From Photorhabdus noenieputensis (GTDB taxonomy: Bacteria > Pseudomonadota > Gammaproteobacteria > Enterobacterales > Enterobacteriaceae), in the NCBI RefSeq assembly GCF_018448935.1, contig NZ_RCWC01000007.1:102077-166076 (forward strand): a DNA stretch of 64,000 nt, in the 5' to 3' direction. The translations under genes and the position numbers were made by a program. Under the pieces are notes generated by a model. It was not told where the DNA came from and made no database searches. It saw only the letters and a program-made list of their open reading frames with translations. Shown piece by piece: positions 30,537 through 39,691 of the stretch; position 1 is the stretch's first letter; the number at the start of each line of letters is the position of its first letter.

Positions 30537-30564
30537 TCAAACTACAGCGATTAAGCTGTAGTTT
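30537..30564 (+). terminator. Terminator of rnb
   Basis: CAAACTACAG-(CGATTAAG)-CTGTAGTTTG, a perfect 10-bp stem, followed by TATTT. Confidence 0.8.
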
Positions 30565-31014
30565 GTATTTAAAAAATTAGCTATTAGAAAAATTAAGAAT
30601 ATTCTCTCAACGTGGAAAGACAGTCAGAGTGCCGTGATTAAGATTAACGGTATAGGTATTATAATTGTTGGAGAAAGCGCTGATAAATTAATTGAATCTA
30701 GCATTGCTATTTAATCAATTATATATCCTTGGTGGAATATAAAATCATTAAAATAATGATTCCAATTAAATAGAAAATGCAGCCATAACGAGAGGTTTAT
30801 AAATGCTTAAAAATGACATTCATGAAAAAGCAATTAAAAATTTGTATTCCAGCGAAAAAATTCCTCAATAAAATAAAACCACTCTACTGAATATGATGAA
30901 ACTCATATAGAAAGAAAACTAATAGATTTAAAGGTTTCACCAAAGAGGAAATAAAACTGTCATATGAGTTTGATATGCTAAATGAGTCTATGATGGAACC
31001 AAACCGAACGTCAT
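30565..31014. other. AT-rich intergenic stretch with broken frames
   Basis: A short frame from the ATG at 30803 stops after 22 codons and other fragments (about 30926-31020) are interrupted. These look like decayed genes whose family I do not recognise. It leads into the transposase remnant. Confidence 0.4.
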
Positions 31015-31146
31015 ATGCGTAAATTTAATGAAATACCCAAGGAGCATTTTGAGTTCTTTCTCAGAGAATATGAGTGGAGATTTAGCACACTAGGAATAGA
31101 AAACCAATTACACATTTTGAAACAAATAGTTAAAGAAAAAATCTAA
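31015..31146 (+). pseudogene. IS1595-type transposase remnant (C-terminal 43 codons)
   Basis: Encodes RKFNEIPKEHFEFFLREYEW followed by RF and an ILKQIVK tail. This is the usual end of IS1595/IS1016-like DDE transposases (pattern R-[KY]-F-N-G-I-x-K-x-x-F-x-x-F-L-x-E-x-E-x-R-[FY]). The catalytic domain is missing. It marks a former insertion at the left edge of the toxin island. Confidence 0.7.
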
Positions 31147-31284
31147 TCGTTATCTAGGATAACCCTTTAAAATATATATAATTATGCCGTAGGGGAAAAT
31201 TATTGCATTAGATATAGTCACTCAGTATGCTATTTATTTCAAAAGTATTTCTTACTTAAAACTAACTAATAGGTAGGTGATAAT

Positions 31285-32310
31285 ATGGAACATGAATATA
31301 AAGAAAAGCAAAAAAGACGCTCATCACAGTCAAAGAATGCGACTCATCATGAAAGCGATTCATTAGAATTAAATGCAGCGCCAAAAAACAGGCGCTCAGG
31401 TCATATCATGAATGGGCGTACTTCCGTAAATCATAATGAATTACCTGCTGACACTCAGCTATCTCAGATAGCAATGTTGGGTAGCCATGATGCAGGTACC
31501 TATGCTTATAGTAGAAAAAGAAATGGAATGTTCAGTAGTTTAGGAGCGCTATTTCCCTCTGCATTTAAAACCCAAAATAAGAGTTTGAGAGAGCAGGCAG
31601 AAGCGGGGACAAAATACTTCGATATTCGCGTAGCGCGGAACAAAGATGGCTCATTCAGCTTTTTTCACGGCCCTAGTGTTGCGGCCGGGGATGCTATTAC
31701 CGATGTTAAGGAATTATTAAGTCACGCAGCAGGAGATATCAATAATTTTTATCTCATTAAATTTGTATTTAAAGGAGAAGGTAAGAAAAAGAATACCGCT
31801 TCTGGAACGTCGGATTCAGATATATTTTTAGAACGTGTACTCGAAGATCACCGTAATAATCTTATTACCCGTAGTGATACACCGAGTTTAAGCGAAGCAA
31901 CGGTTGATTTATTGAGCAAAGGAAAGAACATCGGGATTATGGTACATGGTTATGACGGAGTTGAGTCACATTGGGCCTACAAAGAACAAGTTCACACAAA
32001 GTGGGCTAATCGAGCGAACGCAGAGGGTACAGCCAAGTTCCTTAGTGAGTTTCATGCAAATCCCGCACCTGAAGGTAAACTTAATGTTATGCAGACAAAC
32101 ATCCCAGTGGCTTCTATTGGACGTAGACAATTTACTTCAGGGGTAAAAAGTTACCTATCTAGAAATAATGCCGTTTTAGCCGATGCTGTTGAGAAAATCC
32201 CTCATGCGGGAATAATCAGTGCGGATTATATCGGTGACACTCATAGTGCAACCTCAGGATTTATAGAGACGATTGAATCACATAATCGACGCCTAATGAA
32301 GACAGACTAA
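31285..32310 (+). CDS. PI-PLC-like phosphodiesterase, candidate effector
   Basis: 341 residues with no signal peptide. After a charged, probably disordered 50-residue head, the PLC X-type barrel begins: IAMLGSHDAGTYAY (catalytic His68), EAGTKYFDIRV, FFHGPSV (second His128), LLSHAAGDINNFYLIKFVF and the C-terminal GIISADYIGD. Bacterial members cleave phosphatidylinositol or its glycans without calcium, and several act on host membranes. AGGTAGGTGATAAT precedes the ATG. It lies between a transposase relic and a TccC/Rhs relic, upstream of the giant toxin gene, so a host-directed role is likely but inferred. How it would be exported is not apparent. Confidence 0.82.
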   Translation: MEHEYKEKQKRRSSQSKNATHHESDSLELNAAPKNRRSGHIMNGRTSVNHNELPADTQLSQIAMLGSHDAGTYAYSRKRNGMFSSLGALFPSAFKTQNKSLREQAEAGTKYFDIRVARNKDGSFSFFHGPSVAAGDAITDVKELLSHAAGDINNFYLIKFVFKGEGKKKNTASGTSDSDIFLERVLEDHRNNLITRSDTPSLSEATVDLLSKGKNIGIMVHGYDGVESHWAYKEQVHTKWANRANAEGTAKFLSEFHANPAPEGKLNVMQTNIPVASIGRRQFTSGVKSYLSRNNAVLADAVEKIPHAGIISADYIGDTHSATSGFIETIESHNRRLMKTD

Positions 32311-32359
32311 TTAAGGTAAGAAAATTGAGTATGAAAAAAACAGCCTGATATATCTCTTT

Positions 32360-32392
32360 CCCCGCTCTCTAATTAGAGGCTTGCAGAGCGGG
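32360..32392 (+). terminator. Hairpin after the PI-PLC gene
   Basis: CCCGCTCT (32361-32368) pairs with AGAGCGGG (32385-32392). It lies about 50 nt after the stop codon. No T-run follows. Confidence 0.5.
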
Positions 32393-32395
32393 ATA

Positions 32396-32430
32396 TATAC
32401 CCTATGGATTTCAAGATGCATCGCGGCGAC
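32396..32430 (+). repeat. Truncated ERIC end (copy 3)
   Basis: TATACCCTATGGATTTCAAG, ATGCATCGCGGCGAC match the first 35 bp of the ERIC copies at 1081 and 46632, then similarity stops where TccC-like sequence begins. Confidence 0.85.
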
Positions 32431-32434
32431 TTGA

Positions 32435-32644
32435 CGCAAATCCAACATAACTCCTCGGCAACTTGATGCCGGTGGGCATCAGATGTCACTACCAACGGGA
32501 CAAAGCTTGCACTGGAACCAGCGAGGTGAATTGCAACAAGTCACTACGATCAACCGTGACGATAATAGTGATAATAGTAATTTTTCCAAATACACGGCTG
32601 CATGCCAATCAATACGTTTAATTAGCATCATCCTTTCATGGTGA
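32435..32644 (+). pseudogene. Relic of a TccC/Rhs-type toxin gene
   Basis: In one frame the region encodes TPRQLDAGGHQMSLPTGQ and then LHWNQRGELQQVTTINRD, the beta-strand repeat style (DAGG...LPTG...L.WN.RGELQQV) of the TccC component of insecticidal Tc toxins and related Rhs proteins. Similarity begins right after the truncated ERIC end and fades after about 32570; the frame stops at 32642. The remainder of the gene, normally close to 3 kb, is absent. I read it as the scar of a deleted tccC-like gene. Confidence 0.7.
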
Positions 32645-33027
32645 TAACATTTCCCTTTCTACTTCTTTACAAATATTTACTATTCCTACTGTTTACTACT
32701 CATCATAGAGTAACTTTAATAAACATCCCGTATTAGCTACAGAAGTCTTTTAGCCTATTTCGCAACAGAGAATCTGGTTTATATTTAACCATTTTATAAA
32801 AAACTATAAATAAATATTTATATATAGTTATATTAATAAATAATTTTATTATGTTATTAATTGATATTTGATATTAACCCAGATCAACTATAATCACCCT
32901 GCCTTACAATTGTGACTTTAAAATCAGAAAATAATATTTTTATATGAACAGTCATTTCTGTAAATCAGATGGATGCGGTAGCTATATAGCTAAGTAAATA
33001 ATAAATTTAATCAACCTGGAGGATTAT
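32645..33027. promoter_or_regulatory. AT-rich upstream region of the giant toxin gene
   Basis: About 380 bp, very AT-rich, with no gene. CTGGAGG at 33016-33022 is the ribosome site for the ATG at 33028. The composition is typical of H-NS-silenced acquired genes; no specific operator was recognised. Confidence 0.5.
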
Positions 33028-36000
33028 ATGTCACATTTTGAATATGATATCGTAGATAAAAACGATGCCTATCAATCAATAGAAAATGAATATATTGTAG
33101 TTAATGGAGAACGGTGGAAATATAAATCCGAAGATGACAAAACTAGTGATAAGACCTTTGTTTCCCTATTAAAAGGCAATCAAGACTATCCAACCTTGAT
33201 AACCTCTGATATTAAAGAAGTGAGTCTATATATCATAGAAAATTTATTTTCTTATAATAAATACTCAACTAAATTACAACAAACTTTGAAACAAGCTGTG
33301 AATGCCGTTTTCAATGAATATTCAGAAATAAAATATTCTGAGTTACTGAATAACATTAATAATATATTCAACCTTTTCTTTATAAAAAATTACAATAGCG
33401 CTGATATCGATACAGCAATCAATATCTTAATATCAAAAATAGAAATTCATGAAAAAATAAGAAACATAAATAAGGATAAAGCCGATTTAAATCAAACTAA
33501 AGTCGATATATGGCAGGAACTGGGTATTAATGCCGAAGAACCTTTACTGAAAATATATCGTCAGGCATTCTCTACCGGGGAGATAGATGATGAGGTCTAT
33601 TCAGATGCATTGCTAACTTTTATATCAGATGACAATGTATCGCTAAGTGATAAAGAAAAGTCAGATTATAACCAACGAATCAAAGATAAAGAAGATCTTT
33701 TCAAATCCTATAAAAAAGGCATTGAAAAGGTGAATGATTTTATTTCCGCTAATAATATTCATCCAGGCATTCCGGTTATTCATCCAGAAACAAATCAAAG
33801 TATCAGTATTGGAGATGACATACTATTATCTCTACTAGCCAAAGAAGAGATAGCATTAAAAAAACAACATCGTACCGAGTATAGCCAAAAAGATATTTTT
33901 GAACTGCAAGCTTTACAAGCTGCTAAGTATCATTTATTGGTCTTATCTTCATTAGGAACCATATTATATCAGGTTGTCCCTAAAGTCGGAAAAATGACTC
34001 AAGGTTATGGTGATTATCGCGATATCCTTTTTGCCCAAGATCAGGCTGAATTATTATTTAAAAAACATAATATTCACTATGATACTGATCATGTGCTTTC
34101 CCAAGAATCAAAACATATTGAAATGGAAGGCTGTATTATTTTAACCGCAGCGATCATTTATCGAATGAGAAAAGAGAATGCTAATGTGGAGCAAGCATTT
34201 AAGTATTCTACATTAGAAACAATAAAATTATTTGAAAATGACAAACAAAAACTTAATCCTTTCAATAAAAGCAACATAAAGCCAGCCGGATATTTTTCTT
34301 TTATCGATTTCAAAAAGAGAGATAAATTTGATTCACAATATAATTTTAATGAGCAATTTAATGTTTATAAAAACAAATACAGTCATTATGAATCCATTTT
34401 ACTTAGTAAATTAATACTTTCATCTCCGGCGGCGCAATTAACTGCCGAAGAGATTGTTAATCCACCAGAAGAAGCTTTTCTCTATTCAGTCGAACAGGGT
34501 ATGGGAAATGTCGCCATGATAAAAATGTATCAGGGTAATTGGTTGGTGGTCTCAACAATACAAGGCGGAGTGAAAGCAAGAAAATATTCCCAACAGCAAG
34601 TTGATAGCCAACCCACTTTACGTGCTATGTCCAGACCCAATGCACTATTTTTAATTGAGCGAAAAATTATGATAGGCATCGGAATATTTATGGAAAATCA
34701 GATAGTCAATACAGGAAAAAGGCTGTTTCCGATTGGTTATGAACGAGCCAAAACCTTGAGTGGTTTCTCAGAAACAAGCAGATATAAATATTCTTACGAC
34801 GCATTTTGGAATGATTATTACGGCATAACTTCAGGAATGAATGTAGGAATTAGCTTCACAGATTCCCCTAAATTTAATTTTTATAAAGAAGAGAACTTAC
34901 TTTCTGTTACCACAAAGATAATACAGCAAGGTTTAAACGATATTGCAATAAAAAGTAAACAAGCGCTAGATATTACTTCCGGGTGGCATATAGCAGCAAC
35001 TATCCTTATTCCTTTCTATAATGTTATCTATAAAGCAACAACTGATAGTGAATATGAATTAACTGGAGAAGATATTGGCTCAATTGTCTTTGATACAGCA
35101 AATGTGCTGTTAGTTATTGCTACCTTAGGTATGTCATTGACTGAATCAATGGCGGCAAAAGTCACACAGACCACATTACGCCTCAGACAAGCCGGTCTGA
35201 CCGGAAGAGCTTTAATTACAGCGGTTATCAGAACATTACCAGAGCATGGCATAATCACTTTACGCCAATCTTCCAGCATTCTGCTCGGCGGATTAATTGA
35301 TTTAATCGAACCTTTACCCATTAGATCAACACTGACCTTAACTTACCGAGGAGTCGTCAGCGCAGTAGGTGCGATAAAAAATAGCATTAAACTTGAGAAA
35401 AGTTTCGCTGATATTTTTAGCAAGAGTACCAAAGGGCTTGGCAAACTTAAAAATGAATGGAAAGTCAGTAATATTTCACTCGATGAGATGGTACCTCATA
35501 CAAATGAGGGAATATATAAAGGGATTTATTCAATACGCCCCGCTAATATGGAAACAGCAATTAAACAAAACTACTATATCAAGGAATATGGTGCTAATTA
35601 TCAAGTCAAATGGGATGAAGCAAACCATACTTGGCGCGTAGCTAATCCGGCTTATCCGGAACAATTTAGCTATTGGCCTGCGGTGAAATTAGATAAAAAT
35701 GGACATTGGGTTACTCATACCGATATATCCAATAAATTTCTTATCCTGGAACAAAGTAAAAAAATAGATCAGGAACTTGAAGCAGCACACAATAATATTA
35801 ATAACGATAAAATATTGGATGCATTTATTCATATCAATACCGCATTCAAAAATTATGAAAAATATGATATCGATAAACTATCAAACATTACTGACACATT
35901 AAGCCATTTCTTGGAAAAATCCCTAAAATTTGGCAATAAAGAAGCCCTACTCAATACAGAGATAGTGAATATCCAACAAGCTTGGATACGTGAAGTCACG

Positions 36001-37944
36001 TTACCATTACAAAACAATCTATTACAAAACAACCTAAGTATTTCGGCTGAAAAAATTAATGCTATCAAAACCGAACTGCCTGATTTATTAAGGGAAATCT
36101 ATCCCATCGGAAATCAATTACCTAATGCATCAGCAATCAATAAAATTGCCTTTGCCATTGAAGAAATACCTAACACACCGATGCCAAAGTATTCTTCTGG
36201 TAATATCCAAAAAACAATACAATACACATCGGTAGAGGGTAACCGTGTAGATATTCCTCCTGTCGGGATAACAATAACAGGTAATGATCTATTTATTAAT
36301 CAAGTCACTCACGTACTAGATGAAATAAGTGAAATCCCATCCGGAAATATCGTTATTCAGGAACTTGAAAAACAGGGTTTAAATATCCAACCACCGATGA
36401 TGGATGCCATTGTACGCGAAAAAGATGGTCAATTTTATGCTCATAATAGCACCGGTAACAGTATTGCCTTTGATCCAGAGAATCACTTGATTGGCACAGA
36501 AGAGAAACTTATCGAGGAGCCCTGGCGTTCCCGTGAACCGGCAGTCGCTTTATATCACGAGATGCTACATGTCTATTATAATCGTTACCCAACATGGTTT
36601 ACTTCTATCGATAATAAAATAATTGATCAAAAAGTCAGTGGGGGTTTATCTTTGCTAGAAGAATCACGTATTGTAGGAACAAAATATTACGCCAACGATA
36701 AAAATACATTATTTGATTTCAGTAATTCCGACTATTTATTGGAAAATAACTCAGCCTTATTGACAGAAAATAGATTCAGAGCAGAATATGCCATATTCAA
36801 AGGTGAAAGAGAGTACGTTATTCAACCTTATTATGGTAAAGGCGATAGTCAAATTCCATTGACAAGCATCAGAATAAATATAAATGAATCACCTCGCAAT
36901 GTTATGGGTGTAGGTAGTGGAAAACCTGAAAAAATGCCCGGTGAATCAGCTACTGATTACCGTAACAGAGTGAAGGAATGGCGAAAAGTTAATAAAAAAC
37001 CAGGGATGGATATAGATATTGGATCAGGTGATATTAGAAAAACAAAAGCTCAATCCAGAATTGGGTTTTTACAAAAAGAATATCCTCAGTTTGAACCGCA
37101 AAAAATTGAGCTTGGTGGTGCATTCGAATTATGGACAGTACCTAACGAACCGGCGAATAGATTAATGCTGAGTTCTCATGGATATTTCTTCTCTGATAGT
37201 GCAGCGACGCAAGTCCCCGCTGGGAAAACAATCCAGTTTCTCGGTCCTCACGGTCAGACATTATTGGAAGCACCAGAAAATCCATTAAACTCCCCTTTTG
37301 ATGTCACATTGGGTAATAGTGGCTTGACGATACAACCTTATGCAACGATAGAATCAGGTAATAAAGCTGGTTCGGCTAGTGTGAAAATAGGTGATAAAAC
37401 GTTTACTGTGAATGATATTAAAAATATGGCTGCCGATGATATTGAAAATTATCTACTAGCCACTGGAGTAGAAGCCAATACAATCAATCATGGCAAGGTA
37501 AGAAATTACGGTATTAAATATTATGAGAAAATGCCTGATGAGGAAGTTAAGGCCGCAGTATGGAAAAATAGAGCAGACAGTACGAATATCAATAAATATG
37601 ACGCACTATTGGTCAGCCCGGAAGCTGGAAATCGTAAAAAATTGTCCGATATTTTTACCCTGCTGAGAACCGACGAGAGGATGGCAAAATATGATGAAAT
37701 AACCTTTGTTTCCTGTCGTGAAGAATTGAACAGAATAAATATGAAATCAGTACACGATACCGGCCTTGGCGGTGGTTATGAACCTAAACTACAACCAACG
37801 GTGATTCTTTCTCGTTCAAAACGTTCGGCGACTCTCACTCCCGATGGAGCAATAATTTATTCAGTTATTGCAGTAAATCTGCATCATAATTTCGTAACAG
37901 AAAAAATCATTGGTATCGCCCCTTTCCTGTTTATGGATAATTAA
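33028..37944 (+). CDS. Giant multidomain toxin candidate: translocator-like core, M91 (NleD-like) metallopeptidase, Stv-like C-terminal domain
   Basis: 1638 residues. No Sec signal. Residues 1-640 are helical and unassigned. Hydrophobic segments at about 650-672 (SGWHIAATILIPFYNVIYKA) and 683-708 lie in a block that recalls the membrane-insertion cores of large Photorhabdus/Pseudomonas toxins. A beta-rich linker follows at about 828-900 (GIYSIRPAN, YQVKWDEANHTWRVANP, GHWVTHTDI). At 1177-1181 HEMLH, preceded by EPAVALY and followed by LEESRIVGTKYYA (Glu1211/1212 as third zinc ligand), identifies an M91/NleD-like zinc peptidase; NleD cleaves host JNK and p38. Residues about 1365-1590 (RLMLSSHGYFFSD, His1384; QFLGPHGQTLL; FVSCREE) resemble the Stv domain seen at the ends of such toxins. 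RSKR at 1596-1599 is a furin-type site 39 residues from the end. The combination is read from motifs; delivery and target are inference. Confidence 0.8.
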   Translation: MSHFEYDIVDKNDAYQSIENEYIVVNGERWKYKSEDDKTSDKTFVSLLKGNQDYPTLITSDIKEVSLYIIENLFSYNKYSTKLQQTLKQAVNAVFNEYSEIKYSELLNNINNIFNLFFIKNYNSADIDTAINILISKIEIHEKIRNINKDKADLNQTKVDIWQELGINAEEPLLKIYRQAFSTGEIDDEVYSDALLTFISDDNVSLSDKEKSDYNQRIKDKEDLFKSYKKGIEKVNDFISANNIHPGIPVIHPETNQSISIGDDILLSLLAKEEIALKKQHRTEYSQKDIFELQALQAAKYHLLVLSSLGTILYQVVPKVGKMTQGYGDYRDILFAQDQAELLFKKHNIHYDTDHVLSQESKHIEMEGCIILTAAIIYRMRKENANVEQAFKYSTLETIKLFENDKQKLNPFNKSNIKPAGYFSFIDFKKRDKFDSQYNFNEQFNVYKNKYSHYESILLSKLILSSPAAQLTAEEIVNPPEEAFLYSVEQGMGNVAMIKMYQGNWLVVSTIQGGVKARKYSQQQVDSQPTLRAMSRPNALFLIERKIMIGIGIFMENQIVNTGKRLFPIGYERAKTLSGFSETSRYKYSYDAFWNDYYGITSGMNVGISFTDSPKFNFYKEENLLSVTTKIIQQGLNDIAIKSKQALDITSGWHIAATILIPFYNVIYKATTDSEYELTGEDIGSIVFDTANVLLVIATLGMSLTESMAAKVTQTTLRLRQAGLTGRALITAVIRTLPEHGIITLRQSSSILLGGLIDLIEPLPIRSTLTLTYRGVVSAVGAIKNSIKLEKSFADIFSKSTKGLGKLKNEWKVSNISLDEMVPHTNEGIYKGIYSIRPANMETAIKQNYYIKEYGANYQVKWDEANHTWRVANPAYPEQFSYWPAVKLDKNGHWVTHTDISNKFLILEQSKKIDQELEAAHNNINNDKILDAFIHINTAFKNYEKYDIDKLSNITDTLSHFLEKSLKFGNKEALLNTEIVNIQQAWIREVTLPLQNNLLQNNLSISAEKINAIKTELPDLLREIYPIGNQLPNASAINKIAFAIEEIPNTPMPKYSSGNIQKTIQYTSVEGNRVDIPPVGITITGNDLFINQVTHVLDEISEIPSGNIVIQELEKQGLNIQPPMMDAIVREKDGQFYAHNSTGNSIAFDPENHLIGTEEKLIEEPWRSREPAVALYHEMLHVYYNRYPTWFTSIDNKIIDQKVSGGLSLLEESRIVGTKYYANDKNTLFDFSNSDYLLENNSALLTENRFRAEYAIFKGEREYVIQPYYGKGDSQIPLTSIRININESPRNVMGVGSGKPEKMPGESATDYRNRVKEWRKVNKKPGMDIDIGSGDIRKTKAQSRIGFLQKEYPQFEPQKIELGGAFELWTVPNEPANRLMLSSHGYFFSDSAATQVPAGKTIQFLGPHGQTLLEAPENPLNSPFDVTLGNSGLTIQPYATIESGNKAGSASVKIGDKTFTVNDIKNMAADDIENYLLATGVEANTINHGKVRNYGIKYYEKMPDEEVKAAVWKNRADSTNINKYDALLVSPEAGNRKKLSDIFTLLRTDERMAKYDEITFVSCREELNRINMKSVHDTGLGGGYEPKLQPTVILSRSKRSATLTPDGAIIYSVIAVNLHHNFVTEKIIGIAPFLFMDN

Positions 37945-37976
37945 AAGGTCTTTTTGTATTACTTGAAACACTAAAT

Positions 37977-38003
37977 TGAGGCGAGAGATGTTTTCTCGCC
38001 TCA
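37977..38003 (+). terminator. Terminator-like hairpin after the toxin gene
   Basis: TGAGGCGAGA-(GATGTTT)-TCTCGCCTCA, a perfect 10-bp stem 33 nt after the stop codon. It lies between convergent genes. Confidence 0.7.
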
Positions 38004-38080
38004 GGATACTGACAAATCTTTGCACTTGGTATGGGAATCCAGCCTTACTCCTCGCACCGTGAGGAGTAAGAAAAAGCATC

Positions 38081-39430
38081 CTACGATTTTGATATCTTAT
38101 TTAGCCTACTACGTAGATCTGCGGGAGCAATATAATGAGTTGTTCGTCTTATTTTTATAGGAAGAAATATATTCATTGCCTCAAGCTCTCTAAGTAATTT
38201 TCTGGCTGTATTTTCACTAACATCATATATATTTTTAACCGATTTCACTTTAAACAATCTTCCGGGTTCTTTTACACCTTTTTTGATTAAATCTTTCTGA
38301 ATGAAGTTTAGCTTACTTTTATACTTTGCATTTTCCAACACATCGACAATTTCATAGAATTCTTTTGTTTTTACTTTTAAACACTCTTGTAATTCATCAA
38401 ATGCGTTTAGAATAATATTAACATTAAAATCGATAAAATAAGTTAAATCTCCATAATCCTTTTGAACATAAAGATATGACATACCATAGTCTTTAGCGTA
38501 CTCCTTGATAACCTTGCTTATTGAAATATATTCAAAGATATCATATCCATTCTTTAGCATATACCAGTAAAATATCGCCCTTGCCGTTCTGCCATTCCCG
38601 TCTCTAAATGCGTGTTCATACCCCATCATAAAATGAAGAATAATCGCTTTTATTACTGGTGGTATAAACCTCCTGCCATCCTCGCCATTATGATTTGCGT
38701 TAGCAAAAGCGCATAATTCTTCTAACCTATTTTCTAACTCCTTATAGTTTGGCGGGTAGAATAATGGATTGTCATCATTTCCAATGTAGATATCATTACT
38801 GCATCTAAATTCACCCGGTATATTTTCGTTTTCAGATACACCATTAGTCGCTATTCTGTGAAATTCAAGCATCAGATCCCTTGTAAGGGGTTCTTGTTTT
38901 CTTTTATCCGCTAGCTTTAACAGCATATAATTATTCAGAATCATTCTCTCATCAGGAGTGCTGGGCGCTAATTCTTCCTCTAGCATTTTTTTTGCGTCAG
39001 CTCGGGTAGTTGCTGCACCTTCCAATTGAGCGCTGGTGATGGCTTCTTCCATCAGTAAAGATGATACTAAATAATTCTGTTGAACGTTACCTGATGCTTG
39101 AGATCCTGCAATTGCGGCGACTTTACCTGCACCAAGTTGTACAATTTTGTGCAACTTTGGTTCTAGTGAATCATGTATACAAAAACTAAACTCATTCCCG
39201 CTTTTATCAAATAAGCCCGTACTTTTTTTTACCTGATCTCTACAGAACTTTACCGCATACCAGATGTGTTCAGCTTCTTTACCAGGAACTCGCCACTTAA
39301 GCTGACTCCAATGAAGGTATCTTCCTTGTTTATCAACAATATTATATTCACTGAGGTATTCCCCGAATTTAACAAAATCTAAATTTGAGAAATCAAGTTT
39401 AGGTGATTGTTCTACCGGATGTTTTGCCAT
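38081..39430 (-). CDS. Fic-family AMP-transferase with N-terminal autoinhibitory motif (class II) and C-terminal winged helix
   Basis: 449 residues. The canonical Fic motif HAFRDGNGRTAR starts at His273. The inhibitory motif S/T-x-x-x-E-[G/N] is present upstream at 133-138 (SAQLEG in ITSAQLEGAATTR), which places it in class II, where the Glu blocks ATP until released. PGEFRCSNDIYIG and FYPPNYKEL form the target-binding flap. The last 80 residues (NIYDVSENTARKLLRELEAM) form a DNA-binding-type winged helix. Such proteins AMPylate other proteins, usually inside the cell. There is no antitoxin partner, which fits intramolecular inhibition. Confidence 0.92.
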   Translation of the reverse strand: MAKHPVEQSPKLDFSNLDFVKFGEYLSEYNIVDKQGRYLHWSQLKWRVPGKEAEHIWYAVKFCRDQVKKSTGLFDKSGNEFSFCIHDSLEPKLHKIVQLGAGKVAAIAGSQASGNVQQNYLVSSLLMEEAITSAQLEGAATTRADAKKMLEEELAPSTPDERMILNNYMLLKLADKRKQEPLTRDLMLEFHRIATNGVSENENIPGEFRCSNDIYIGNDDNPLFYPPNYKELENRLEELCAFANANHNGEDGRRFIPPVIKAIILHFMMGYEHAFRDGNGRTARAIFYWYMLKNGYDIFEYISISKVIKEYAKDYGMSYLYVQKDYGDLTYFIDFNVNIILNAFDELQECLKVKTKEFYEIVDVLENAKYKSKLNFIQKDLIKKGVKEPGRLFKVKSVKNIYDVSENTARKLLRELEAMNIFLPIKIRRTTHYIAPADLRSRLNKISKS

Positions 39431-39602
39431 GTTACCTCACATTTTAAAATTTGATGTATAGGTAAGTATGACAGTAAATCCTTAAAGAAACCAACACGAA
39501 TAAACCAGATTCATGAACTGTTTGAAACGGAAGATTTATTTTATAAAAGACTTATATAAAACTTTAAAGTATCTTAAATACCATTATAAGCTTCAAATAG
39601 CA

Positions 39603-39666
39603 CTCTTAAACTCTTATACTTTCATATCAGATTTTGGTAAAATAAGAGGTATAATAAAGACTCTTA
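39603..39666 (+). promoter_or_regulatory. Probable hipBA promoter and operator cluster
   Basis: CTCTTA occurs at 39603-39608, 39611-39616 and 39661-39666, and its complement TAAGAG at 39643-39648. The last two form an inverted repeat that brackets a consensus -10 box TATAAT at 39650-39655. The arrangement fits autorepression by the HipB-like protein encoded just downstream. No footprint evidence exists here. Confidence 0.5.
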
Positions 39667-39691
39667 ACTATAAAATTTAAACTTAATAGGT

